From NCBI RefSeq assembly GCF_013168275.1, contig NZ_AP019547.1, positions 496,001 to 560,000 on the forward strand: a DNA stretch of 64,000 nt. The letters run 5' to 3'. Source of the stretch: Candidatus Nitrotoga sp. AM1P. Its GTDB lineage: Bacteria; Pseudomonadota; Gammaproteobacteria; Burkholderiales; Gallionellaceae. This document shows positions 9,550 through 18,062 of the stretch, in pieces. Position 1 is the stretch's first letter. Each line of letters starts with the position of its first letter. The notes beneath the pieces are model-generated. The model was not told where the DNA came from. It did no database searches and saw only the letters and a list, made by a program, of their open reading frames with translations. Position numbers and translations under genes: made by a program.

Positions 9550-10570
9550 GTTGCGTGATTAACGTACTGATAATTGGAATTCCACAGTCGGACATGGTAG
9601 CGACTAGTTGCGAACTGGCATTGCCCAGAGCGGTAAGTGTCATCGCGGAACTGGCATTCAGTGTCAGGCTTAGGCCTGCATTATTAAAATTTAATGTGGC
9701 AGAAACCATGCCCAGATTGGGCAAATCAAGATGAATTTGTGTGGTCCATTGCTGCTGGTTATCTGTTGCAGGAGTGTGTGTGGCTTGTTCGTGAATTTTC
9801 CATTGCATGGCTTGGCCTGGCCAGATATTACCTTGCCATAATACCTGTTGTGTTTCCAGTGCATTGATTTGTTGCTGTACGAGTGGTTGTAGATGGAGGG
9901 CAATTAATGGAGTTTTTTCTTCTGCTGAGACTGCCGTATTTAATTGGCTTGCAGAGGATATGTTATCGTCAGGTAAAGGCAATGCTTTAACGTTTGTTGA
10001 AGGGTTCGCTGTTGCGGAATTCTGTGGTTCTTGGAGAAGTTGCGAAGTGCTGCGCGCGCCTTCTAGCCATTGAACCTGATGTGATTCATAGAATAAACCG
10101 CTGTTACTCAAAGCATCGTGCAGTAGTCCGGCCAGTTGCCCACTTTGCGTGGTCTGGGGTGTTGTCCACAGTGGCGAGCTTTTCATCGCGCGCATATCAA
10201 TTTGCTCGCGCGGTTGTTGGGATAGAGCAGATAGCAGCCGTGATACCGAACTTAATTGCTCCTGTGTGGATAACGGGTTGTTTGAAGCGGACATGCTAAA
10301 GGTCAGGCGGGGAGTTGTGGCGATGACTTGTAGTTTGACCATGTCGCCACTATGGACAAAATCTGGAAGTAACATTTGAGTAAGTTGTTCGCCAACACGA
10401 ACATTAAATAAACCCGGGGATACTTGATTTTGTACCATGCCCTGAATTTTTTGTCCCGGCTCGAACTGCCCCGTTTTAGGCGCAGTGTCAGGAGCAGCTG
10501 TCGGAAGCGTTTTTTGCGCTAGCGCGAGTACTTTGAGTGTATCCAGGAGTTTGGCAGGCAGCATGTGCAT
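9533..10570 (-). CDS. Second FliK-like hook-length control family protein
   Basis: The 345-residue protein has a variable N-terminus with an early domain (GMVQNQVSPGLFNVRVGEQ), a Ser/Gln-rich middle, and a C-terminal Flg_hook-like domain. The last part includes IHLDLPNLGMVSATLNFNN and a final helix ATMSDCGIPIISTLI. It is only distantly related to the fliK at 588-1619. FliK-like proteins paired with an FlhB-C-like gene occur in several proteobacteria, but their function is not settled. No clear Shine-Dalgarno precedes the ATG at 10570, and the ATG two codons later is equally possible. It lies 76 bp after fliT, probably under the sigma-28 promoter upstream of fliT. Confidence 0.78.
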   Translation of the reverse strand: MHMLPAKLLDTLKVLALAQKTLPTAAPDTAPKTGQFEPGQKIQGMVQNQVSPGLFNVRVGEQLTQMLLPDFVHSGDMVKLQVIATTPRLTFSMSASNNPLSTQEQLSSVSRLLSALSQQPREQIDMRAMKSSPLWTTPQTTQSGQLAGLLHDALSNSGLFYESHQVQWLEGARSTSQLLQEPQNSATANPSTNVKALPLPDDNISSASQLNTAVSAEEKTPLIALHLQPLVQQQINALETQQVLWQGNIWPGQAMQWKIHEQATHTPATDNQQQWTTQIHLDLPNLGMVSATLNFNNAGLSLTLNASSAMTLTALGNASSQLVATMSDCGIPIISTLITQHEPTQ

Positions 10571-10646
10571 TTAGCGTGTTATGCAGAGTGCTACAGTATC
10601 CCTCGCTTTCCTGAAGCGCGGTTATGCCTGCATGCATTCTAAATTA

Positions 10647-10970
10647 TTAATATTCGCTGGAGTAGGTCTGCTGCAAACGGCGTTCTTGCCCCGTGCTATG
10701 CATGATGCGCTGTAATTGCTCAACCCACGGTTCAGTATGGTTACGGATTTCCGCGTCGTCTGCGAGGATTTTACGGATCAACTCCACTTTGCGCAATCGT
10801 GTAGTCTCGTTAGGCGGGATGCCCATATCTTGAGTTTTCATAATTGCTACATGTTGGCTACACTGTTTCTCCAATTCCACCAACTGATCCCATTGGCCAT
10901 CTGTGGCGGCTACGCGCATCTGGGCGGTGATAGATGAAAGAAATTCGTAATTTTCGATAGCTGGATTCAT
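10647..10970 (-). CDS. fliT: Flagellar export chaperone FliT
   Basis: FliT is the export chaperone of the filament cap protein FliD and, in enterics, a regulator of FlhDC. The 107-residue protein is all-helical. It matches FliT in EFLSSITAQMRVAATDGQWD (the helix around the conserved Trp) and in a second helical part RKILADDAEIRNHTEPWVEQL. The Shine-Dalgarno AAAGGATG stands before the ATG. It lies downstream of fliS and fliD on the same strand but is separated from fliS by 195 bp containing its own sigma-28 promoter. The 3' neighbours are the FliK-like and FlhB-C-like genes. Confidence 0.8.
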   Translation of the reverse strand: MNPAIENYEFLSSITAQMRVAATDGQWDQLVELEKQCSQHVAIMKTQDMGIPPNETTRLRKVELIRKILADDAEIRNHTEPWVEQLQRIMHSTGQERRLQQTYSSEY

Positions 10971-11070
10971 GGTCTACATCCTTTAATCTTGGTTTGTTGA
11001 TTGCATAACTGTGCTGTTGACCATTCGATTTGCCTTATGTCACTGGTATAACCAAGTATCGTCATTTAGG

Positions 11071-11097
11071 GTATCGGCTAGTGTTTAGAAAACTTTA
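11071..11097 (-). promoter_or_regulatory. Sigma-28 (FliA) promoter upstream of fliT
   Basis: On the minus strand the site reads TAAAGTTT, 11 bp, GCCGATAC. This matches the FliA consensus TAAAGTTT-N11-GCCGATAA at 15 of 16 positions with the exact spacing. It lies about 100 bp before the fliT start and should drive fliT plus the FliK-like and FlhB-C-like genes as a late flagellar unit. Confidence 0.85.
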
Positions 11098-11165
11098 ACT
11101 TGGTTCCAGGATTTTTTATCCGCGCTATCGCAATGCGTTAGAGCGAGTAGGCTCTTGTTCATTAC

Positions 11166-11702
11166 CTATACACCTCCATAAGCTGACATGGCATGTCTGA
11201 CGGTTGCTGACTGAGGGGTGGAAATTGTTGATTGGGCGTTGACTATTTGCGGTTTAACAGTGGAGGCTGCTTGTTGCCGCGTAATGGTGGTGGATGAAGC
11301 AGATGAGGTGGAGATGGCTTCTGGGCGTATGCTTTCCCAAGCACCTTTCAGATCATTCAACAGGCGAGCAACTTCATCCAAGGCGATTTCGTCGTTTTTC
11401 AAGTTGGCGGTCAGCAGGCGATTAGTCATGTAGTCATACAAGGCCGCGAGGTTGTGTGCTAATTCGCCGCCCACGTCTATGTTCAGGCTGGCTTTCAGAC
11501 CATCATCAATGATTAGAATGGCTTGGGAAATAGCAGCGCCTTTGGCAGGAGTATCTTTGCGTAACATTCCGTTCTTTGCATTGACAATAGCCAACAATGC
11601 GCCTTGGAACAACATCAAAATCAGTTGGTGCGGGTCTGCTGCTGCTACGCTGGATTCGACCCTCACTTTGTTATAGGTTTTGATTGCAGTCATTGTGTTC
11701 AT
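11166..11702 (-). CDS. fliS: Flagellin export chaperone FliS
   Basis: FliS binds the disordered C-terminus of flagellin and delivers it to the export gate. Residues 1-125 match the FliS four-helix bundle (YNKVRVESSVAAADPHQLIL, then AAISQAILIIDDGLKASLN and LYDYMTNRLLTANLKND). The protein is 178 residues long against the usual 125-140. The extra C-terminal tail is rich in Ser, Thr, Ala and Gln and looks disordered. It sits 12 bp downstream of fliD, in the normal fliC-flaG-fliD-fliS order. Confidence 0.92.
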   Translation of the reverse strand: MNTMTAIKTYNKVRVESSVAAADPHQLILMLFQGALLAIVNAKNGMLRKDTPAKGAAISQAILIIDDGLKASLNIDVGGELAHNLAALYDYMTNRLLTANLKNDEIALDEVARLLNDLKGAWESIRPEAISTSSASSTTITRQQAASTVKPQIVNAQSTISTPQSATVRHAMSAYGGV

Positions 11703-11714
11703 GATTTCTCCTAC

Positions 11715-13721
11715 TTAAAATTTTGGTAAATTGGCAAGTTGCTGGGTTAGGTAGGTGCTGGTTTGGTTCATGCTGGTTAACATGGCATCCAACGCACTAT
11801 ATTGCATGCGATAGCGTTGCTCGATACCGACCAGCCGCGCCTGTAATGTGGTGCGCTGGTTACCGATGTCTGCAATGGATTTATTGATGCCATTGGTACG
11901 ACTCACCAGAACTCCATCGCCAGCAAGAATGGATGTTGACCATTTATTCAGTGAATAGGCGTAGCCTTGCGAGTAATTCAACATGCCGCGCGCGCCCAAT
12001 ACTCCGCCATTGATGCTGATGCTTAAATCTTGCGGGTCGCCGCTGGTTGCGGTTAGAGTTTGACCAGAGCCGGTCGCAGTGATCCCACCAATAGTGCCGG
12101 CTACATTTACTCCAGCCGTCTGTATTGGTGCACCGCCCATTAAGTCGAGCGCTCCATTGCCACCGGTGATGGCGACACTGGAGCCAGAACCATAATTGGC
12201 CGCGGTTACCGAAAGTACGCCGGCATTTTGAGTGACGGCAACTGAAATACCCGCTGTGGATAGCTCGCTCGCGCTGTTGATTTTCGATTGCAGCTCGGCG
12301 GCTAACGACTGTGCAGTATAGGTAGCGGCAGTTAAGGTTACGGAAGTGTTGACCCCGTTGATGGTAAAGTTCAATGTGTCATTGGTGGCTGCAGTGATGG
12401 TGGTATTGGCGGCGGCTGATCCAACGGCTGTGCCTCGTGTAGCCAATTGGCTGATGTTCACCGCATAGTTGCCAGGTTTGGTGGTGCTGCTCGCAGAATT
12501 AAAACTTACCAGGCTATCCGTGGCATTTCCCACTGCGGCAAACAAACTGGCAATGTCGTTAAAGTTGTTAGAAATTGCGTTGCCGAGTTTGGTGCTATCC
12601 AGAGCCAGTGATCCATCTTTTTGGAAAGAAACGCCTACCTGTGAAAGTGTGGTCAATGCGCCAGAAGTACCTGTAATGGTAGTTGTTAGTGCGGCGCGTA
12701 ATTGTGATTGCAGGGAGCGTACCGTGCTATCGCCCTGTAACAATGCCCCTGTTTTGGATGCAGGATTGTAAGCGGATACTGTTGTCAGTGTAGAGGATAA
12801 ATCGTTGTAAGCCTTAACGAATCCAGAGATGGAGTTACTGATTGCAGCGGTGTCGCGTACTATCGTCAAGCTTGTAGCTGAAGTAGTGATCTTGTTCAGG
12901 TTAAGGGTCACCCCTGGAATTACGTCAAAAATGGTGTTGGAGTTTTTGCTCACCGTTACGCCATTCACCTTGAAGTTGGCATTTTGAGCAGTGACAGTCT
13001 CGGCGAGATTTTGTATGCCAGCCGGGTCGTTGGTCAGCAAGTTACTTACTGCAGTGTCGCCCGTCACACTGATTTTGAGGCTGTTGTTCGCGCCATTGTT
13101 ATCCGAAGATAGAGCAAGACGATAGGGGGTGTCGCTACCATCGTTGATGATGGTTGCTGTTACGCCCATCTTGCCAGCATTGATAGCATCACGGATACCC
13201 TGCAGCGAATTATTAGTGCTGTCTATGGTGATGCTCTTGGTAGCGTTGCCATTGCTAGTAAACGCTGCACCGGTATAAACTCCGGTCACGGCACTAAAGG
13301 TGCCACCGCTGATGGAACCAAAATCAAACGTCACTGTAGTTGCAGCACCTGCGCCGATCGCAGCGGTGCTGCTGGTTTGTCCCGAGGCAACCAACTTTTG
13401 TGCCTGAGCCAGGCTAGTAATATCCAAAGAATAAGAGCCCGTTATTGCAGTGCTGGTGGCTGTGGCGGAAAAAATAGTGGCGTCGGAAGGGGTAGCATTG
13501 ACCGCTTGAAATTTGCTGGCATTACTGAGCCCTTGTAAAGCAGTTTGGAAGGTCGCCAAGGCACTTTTGATCGTCCCAAAGGCGGAAAGTTTGGCCTGAT
13601 AGCTGGCTTCTTTGACACTCAGTTTGGTAATGGGTTGTTGCTCCACCGCCATCAACTGACCGACGATACTGTTGACGTCGATGCTTGTGCCAGTCGTTGC
13701 AGATGCGGTGGTAGTCACCAT
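11715..13721 (-). CDS. fliD: Flagellar filament capping protein FliD (HAP2)
   Basis: FliD forms the cap at the filament tip that guides flagellin folding. The 668-residue protein has the N-terminal FliD domain (GTSIDVNSIVGQLMAVEQQ). It has a large Thr/Ala/Ser-rich surface region including flagellin-hook IN-like segments (LNFTINGVNTSVTLTAATYT), and the conserved C-terminal helix that ends YSALDAMLTSMNQTSTYLTQ. It is larger than the 450-500 residues typical of enterics, because of the inserted outer domains. It lies between flaG (12 bp upstream) and fliS (12 bp downstream) in one unit. Confidence 0.93.
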   Translation of the reverse strand: MVTTTASATTGTSIDVNSIVGQLMAVEQQPITKLSVKEASYQAKLSAFGTIKSALATFQTALQGLSNASKFQAVNATPSDATIFSATATSTAITGSYSLDITSLAQAQKLVASGQTSSTAAIGAGAATTVTFDFGSISGGTFSAVTGVYTGAAFTSNGNATKSITIDSTNNSLQGIRDAINAGKMGVTATIINDGSDTPYRLALSSDNNGANNSLKISVTGDTAVSNLLTNDPAGIQNLAETVTAQNANFKVNGVTVSKNSNTIFDVIPGVTLNLNKITTSATSLTIVRDTAAISNSISGFVKAYNDLSSTLTTVSAYNPASKTGALLQGDSTVRSLQSQLRAALTTTITGTSGALTTLSQVGVSFQKDGSLALDSTKLGNAISNNFNDIASLFAAVGNATDSLVSFNSASSTTKPGNYAVNISQLATRGTAVGSAAANTTITAATNDTLNFTINGVNTSVTLTAATYTAQSLAAELQSKINSASELSTAGISVAVTQNAGVLSVTAANYGSGSSVAITGGNGALDLMGGAPIQTAGVNVAGTIGGITATGSGQTLTATSGDPQDLSISINGGVLGARGMLNYSQGYAYSLNKWSTSILAGDGVLVSRTNGINKSIADIGNQRTTLQARLVGIEQRYRMQYSALDAMLTSMNQTSTYLTQQLANLPKF

Positions 13722-13733
13722 TCTGAATTTCTC

Positions 13734-14126
13734 CTAGGCCTTCTGTGTCAACAATAAACCATTTTGAATGCGGTCTATTGCGCGAGTAAGTGATAGTCCT
13801 TCTTCAGAAGGAAATTGACGAATCAGATCGCCACTTGTCGAATCAACCACTTTAATTATAGATTTCTTGGTGCTGTCGTCGACGCTGAACTCAATGTCCT
13901 TGTTAGCTTGCTGCAACATTTGATTGATGTTTTCTACCGCATTTTTCAATTGTGTTGCGGAGGCCTGCTGTTTGGCGACTTGTTGCGCCGCAATTTCAGG
14001 CAATTCTGAGGCTACACTAGGCGTGGGGGAAACCACGTCAGGCTTGCCATTACTGGCGAGCCTGTCGTTTGTAATACTGGCAGGCTGTTGAGCCTGAGTC
14101 GTGTTGCTTATGTTTGGGATGAGCAT
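13734..14126 (-). CDS. flaG: FlaG family protein
   Basis: FlaG proteins are encoded beside flagellin genes and influence filament length; the mechanism is not well known. The 130-residue sequence has a polar low-complexity N-terminus. The conserved FlaG C-terminal domain follows from about residue 60: AVENINQMLQQANKDIEFSV, then KKSIIKVVDSTSGDLIRQFP and a final helix. It follows the fliC terminator by a short gap and precedes fliD by 12 bp. Expression could come by read-through from fliC or from a promoter I cannot identify. Confidence 0.9.
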   Translation of the reverse strand: MLIPNISNTTQAQQPASITNDRLASNGKPDVVSPTPSVASELPEIAAQQVAKQQASATQLKNAVENINQMLQQANKDIEFSVDDSTKKSIIKVVDSTSGDLIRQFPSEEGLSLTRAIDRIQNGLLLTQKA

Positions 14127-14140
14127 TTTGCTTCTCCTTC

Positions 14141-14171
14141 TCTTAAAAACTTAGCCGAATCGCTTCGGCTA
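14141..14171 (-). terminator. Rho-independent terminator after fliC
   Basis: A perfect 8-bp stem, TAGCCGAA with TTCGGCTA (14152-14171) and a four-base loop, is followed on the minus strand by AGTTTTT. It lies about 20 bp after the fliC stop and before flaG. It would let fliC be expressed well above flaG, fliD and fliS. Confidence 0.85.
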
Positions 14172-14191
14172 GGTTTATGTAGCTAACTAAC

Positions 14192-15685
14192 TTATCTCAA
14201 CAGCGCCATCACTCCGTTCGGGATCTGGTTCGCCTGCGCCAACATCGCTGTACCGGCTTGTTGCAAGATCTGGTTGCGGGATAATGAAGCAGTTTCGGCA
14301 GCAAAGTCGGTATCCACGATGCGGCTGCGTGATGCAGTCAAGTTTTCAGTAGTGGTTTGCAGACTGGTTACCACCGATGCGAAACGGTTTTGAAACGCAC
14401 CGAGTGAAGCGCGCGAGCTGTTTATTGAAACCAATGCACCGTCAAGAGCGGATAGTGCTGCAGTCGCACCTGCTGCGGTTGAAATGTCCAATGCCGAGAT
14501 GGAGGAAACCGAGGACACGGTAGTGGCTGTTGTGACGAGTCCGCCGGCTGTAAGTCCGGCGTTTGCTGCTGCGCCGCCGCCCTGCACGATGCCCGCTGCA
14601 TTGCTGCTGTTCAGCGTGATTGTACCGTGAGTCGTTACAGCAGCAACTGAGCCTACAACGTCACCGGTTACCAAACCAAAGGTCGTTAAAGCAGTAGCAG
14701 CATTGGTAGTGCCCAGTGCTAACAGACTGATGTCACGCCCATCCACAGCTGATAGGCTAACCACGCCAGTGGTTGCATTTGCTGTTGCTGTCACTCCGGA
14801 TTGGGCGGAAACCGAGTTGATGGCTGCTGCAACGTTGGCACCTTGACCTGCGGCCGTAGCACCGCCAGCGATTGCGCCAACTGCGATGCCATTTACACTG
14901 AAACTGTTGGCGGCAGTAACACCAGTAAATACCGATGCTGCAGCGCCAGTGAGAATGGTTGTATTCGCTGCCGCAGTGACACCTGACTGAGAGGAAATGG
15001 CATTGATGGCCGCTGCGATGGAATAGGCGCTGGCGGCACTCTGACCGGGCATTGCACCGATATTTGATGCGCCTACCTGGAAACCATTCAGCGTTACATC
15101 ACCAGCAACAAGCGCGGCTGTTGTAGCTGCTCCGGTTCTTGTGGCCGCAGTTGTTGCTCCAGCGCTACCCAGTTGCGTGATACGTGCGCTGGAGATCGTG
15201 TTGATCGAGATTTGGTCGTTGGCAGTTCCACCTGCGCCGACTTGGAAGTTCTGTGCAGTGAACGTGCCATCCAACAGCTTCACGCCGTTGAATGAGGAGT
15301 TTTGTGCTACACGGTCGATTTCAGCACCTAGCGATTGCATTTCGCTATTCAGTGCGGCACGGTCAGACGCGGAATTGGTGCCATTGGCCGATTGAACCGC
15401 TAAGTCACGCATCCGTTGTAAGTTGGCACCGATCTGTGACAAATCGCCTTCAGCTGTTTGTGCCAAGGAGATTCCGTCGTTGGCGTTACGTGCGGCTTGG
15501 GTGTTACCGTTGATTTGTGAAGTCATACGGTTCGAAATCGCTAGGCCCGCTGCGTCGTCTTTGGCGCCGTTGATGCGTAAGCCGGAAGATAAACGTTGCA
15601 AGGAGGTTTGCAGCATACTTTGCGATGTGTTCAGGTTGCGTTGTGCATTCAGGGATGAAATGTTGGTATTAATGAATGAAGGCAT
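14192..15685 (-). CDS. fliC: Flagellin FliC
   Basis: Flagellin polymerises into the flagellar filament after export. The 497-residue protein has the conserved N-terminal D0/D1 domain (INTNISSLNAQRNLNTSQ, then RLSSGLRINGAKDDAAGLAI) and C-terminal D1/D0 domain (RIVDTDFAAETASLSRNQIL, ending NGVMALLR). The exposed middle, about residues 170-420, is Ala/Gly/Thr/Ser-rich and holds two related segments, AAAINAISSQSGVTA and AAAINSVSAQSGVTA, of the flagellin IN motif type. I count only two lysines in the whole protein, both in the N-terminal third, and no cysteine. An upstream sigma-28 promoter and a downstream terminator frame the gene. Confidence 0.95.
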   Translation of the reverse strand: MPSFINTNISSLNAQRNLNTSQSMLQTSLQRLSSGLRINGAKDDAAGLAISNRMTSQINGNTQAARNANDGISLAQTAEGDLSQIGANLQRMRDLAVQSANGTNSASDRAALNSEMQSLGAEIDRVAQNSSFNGVKLLDGTFTAQNFQVGAGGTANDQISINTISSARITQLGSAGATTAATRTGAATTAALVAGDVTLNGFQVGASNIGAMPGQSAASAYSIAAAINAISSQSGVTAAANTTILTGAAASVFTGVTAANSFSVNGIAVGAIAGGATAAGQGANVAAAINSVSAQSGVTATANATTGVVSLSAVDGRDISLLALGTTNAATALTTFGLVTGDVVGSVAAVTTHGTITLNSSNAAGIVQGGGAAANAGLTAGGLVTTATTVSSVSSISALDISTAAGATAALSALDGALVSINSSRASLGAFQNRFASVVTSLQTTTENLTASRSRIVDTDFAAETASLSRNQILQQAGTAMLAQANQIPNGVMALLR

Positions 15686-15780
15686 TTTAATACTCCTTTA
15701 ACTGTGTTTGTTGTACGGCATGATTGCCATTTACTTTGGCTGGCCAGATTTTTCAGGCGCATCAACCTCGGTTAGTACAG

Positions 15781-15807
15781 TTAACGGAAAGGGCTAAGAA
15801 AACTTTA
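15781..15807 (-). promoter_or_regulatory. Sigma-28 (FliA) promoter of fliC
   Basis: The minus strand reads TAAAGTTT, 11 bp, TCCGTTAA. The -35 element is perfect and the -10 element matches GCCGATAA at six of eight positions. It lies about 95 bp before the fliC start. The same -35 element and spacing occur at the fliT promoter, which supports both calls. Confidence 0.85.
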
Positions 15808-15959
15808 GAGCATGTTTGTTTTTTGTCTGAAGCATGGAAGAGTTCATTACAATTAGTCTCTGGTAGGTATTCCTGATAATGAATAATATACTGTTTATTA
15901 AAGTGCAATTTGTAATTATTGCATAATGGCATCACTAAATTTGAATCACACTCTCTTGG

Positions 15960-17666
15960 TTAATCAGCCGCAAATACCCGATTTTTACCGGCTCGTTTGG
16001 CGTTGTACATGGCTTTGTCTGCTCGTCCGATTGTTGATTCAGGGTCTTCGCCACTAGTATGTAGCGCAACTCCGGCGCTAAAGGTGATCAGCTGTCGGTT
16101 ATTGTTATGTAGAAAAAGATTTTTGGTGAGTTCGCGCTGCAGGCGAACTATGGTCGCCATTGCCTCTTCCAGGCTGGTATCTATCAGAATAATCAGGAAC
16201 TCTTCGCCACCATAGCGTGCTACTTCATCGGTCGGGCGGAGGGCATTCTTAATCACTTGGATTAAATGTACTAGTGCCTGGTCGCCGGTCTGGTGGCCTA
16301 AGGAGTCGTTAAGTTGTTTAAAGTTATCAATGTCGAGCAGCGCAATGCTGACTGGTGTCTGCTGGCGGTCAGCGCGTTTTATTTCGCGCTCCAGCACATC
16401 ATCGAGCCCACGCCGATTGAGTGCTCCAGTAAGTTGGTCTTCGCGTACTAATTCGCTTACTTGTTCGAGTTCTTGTTCTAGTTGTTTGACACGTTCTTCG
16501 GCAATGTGTGCCTGTTTACGTGTGCTAACCAGCTCTTCATGTGAGCGCATTGAGATAGCTTGAATGATGCGCGTGTCTTGCATGATGTCGCCCAGGATGT
16601 GGCTTAATTCAGTTAAGTTATCTGCTTGTCCGATTTCCAGGCTATAGCCTTCAATTTTAGTGTGATATGCACCAGTGCTGTCGGTCATTTCGCTCAGGCG
16701 ATCGATGAAGGTGGTCATCAGACTTTTAAGTGTGGTCTTGGCATCGATCATGTTTTGTTTTAGCAAGCCTTGCTTAATGATCGTGCTGCGCAGATTGCGT
16801 TCCGCAGTGGCAATTGTGTGTTTACTGATGGGATTTTCGATGATTTCCTGCAGGTTAAGAATCTGGTCGTGCAGCCATTTGTCTTCGGTCACCAGTTCGC
16901 TGACGTTTTCCACCAACAGGCGAAATAGGCGCATCAATCCTTCCTGAATGTTTAAATGATCGTTGTCGCGTAATTCCAGCTTTATCCATAGCTTGCGTAG
17001 TTGCTTATTCAGCTTAATGGCTTGACCATAATCACCGGTGGCACGTGTTTGTTGGGCTAGTGCCTGAATTTCATTCTTTAAATCGGGATCTTCGTTATGT
17101 ATGCTTTCAAGAGACTGCGCCAGCAATTCACGCAGTTGTTCTACCAGTTCAATATCTATTGTCGTATCAATAGCCACGTCAGGAATGCTGGTGTGGATAA
17201 TGCTATTAACGTTTACCGAGGCAAGTGGCAAAACGTTATTTTCTTCTTCTGATTCAAGCTTAGCCGGAATTAACTCGCGAGGATTAGACGAAGTTGTTTC
17301 TTTCCAGGAAACTATTAGGCTCTGTAATTTTGTGAACAGGACATTGGAATCATTATTGAATCTGTTGAGTACGGTTACAACGCTTTGTTTTTTGCGTGAA
17401 ATGGTGATGCCCTTATGCGCAGCTTCCATTTGTGTGAGCAGGTCACGGATTAGGTTTGGCCATGCCAGTTTCAATTTGTCGTCGGCTGATTTTTGAAGAA
17501 GCTGCGCCTCCGATGCCAAAATTGGGTCTGCGTTATTGGCATCGGCTCTGCCACTAATTTCTTGGTACAGGCGCGTATAATTATCCGGCGTTGGAGCAAT
17601 TTTGCGTGTGGCCAGGGTACTTAGGGTTATTCGCGCGATTTGGGAAGGGGTGGTGTGATTAGTCAT
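15960..17666 (-). CDS. Diguanylate cyclase (GGDEF domain)
   Basis: The protein (568 residues) makes c-di-GMP from two GTP. Residues 1-380 are helical and have no recognised sensor. The start, MTNHTTPSQIARITLSTLAT, is typical of a betaproteobacterial cyclase family. A coiled coil (about residues 370-405) leads into the GGDEF domain that begins REDQLTGALNRRGLDDVLE. The active-site loop reads RYGGEEF, and the inhibitory I-site RPTD stands five residues before it, so the enzyme should be active and product-inhibited. No membrane helix is seen. It lies upstream of fliC on the same strand, and a role in flagellar or PilZ control is likely but inferred. Confidence 0.9.
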   Translation of the reverse strand: MTNHTTPSQIARITLSTLATRKIAPTPDNYTRLYQEISGRADANNADPILASEAQLLQKSADDKLKLAWPNLIRDLLTQMEAAHKGITISRKKQSVVTVLNRFNNDSNVLFTKLQSLIVSWKETTSSNPRELIPAKLESEEENNVLPLASVNVNSIIHTSIPDVAIDTTIDIELVEQLRELLAQSLESIHNEDPDLKNEIQALAQQTRATGDYGQAIKLNKQLRKLWIKLELRDNDHLNIQEGLMRLFRLLVENVSELVTEDKWLHDQILNLQEIIENPISKHTIATAERNLRSTIIKQGLLKQNMIDAKTTLKSLMTTFIDRLSEMTDSTGAYHTKIEGYSLEIGQADNLTELSHILGDIMQDTRIIQAISMRSHEELVSTRKQAHIAEERVKQLEQELEQVSELVREDQLTGALNRRGLDDVLEREIKRADRQQTPVSIALLDIDNFKQLNDSLGHQTGDQALVHLIQVIKNALRPTDEVARYGGEEFLIILIDTSLEEAMATIVRLQRELTKNLFLHNNNRQLITFSAGVALHTSGEDPESTIGRADKAMYNAKRAGKNRVFAAD

Positions 17667-18062
17667 AATTTTAATTAAAAATTACATAGACGAGAATTTG
17701 CTTTCTTACAGTTCCCTTTTCGAAGTCGGGAAAATGCTCATTTTAGTGTGCGAGAGCAGAGTTAAAACGAAAAATCTCATAAAACATTGTTGTTTATCAT
17801 CGGATGGTGTCCATTGTAGGATATGTGGTGGACGGCTAAGCTAGGATTAGCAGCTGATTTCCGCTGTAATTCACTGTGATTGTTTTATAACTTCGCGTGA
17901 TGACTGTGCATCGGGCTGATTGATTATTTAATGGACGGCAGCTTAAAGCGTCACTTATTTGACGTTGGTAAAAGGTTCTTACAATTTTGTCAAATTTGTT
18001 GGGGGTTGCCAGTGGCAGACTTCGGATCCGGCGGGAGATGATTTGTTCAAGACTCAGCCTAA
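17667..18062. other. Intergenic stretch between GGDEF gene and ispB
   Basis: About 396 bp without a supported gene. It is the upstream region of the GGDEF gene. I see no convincing sigma-28 promoter, RNA gene or terminator in it. Confidence 0.6.

Noticed and set aside
11098..11165. Rho-independent terminator after fliS
   Set aside because: AGAGC/GCTCT gives only a 5-bp stem and no T-run follows it directly.
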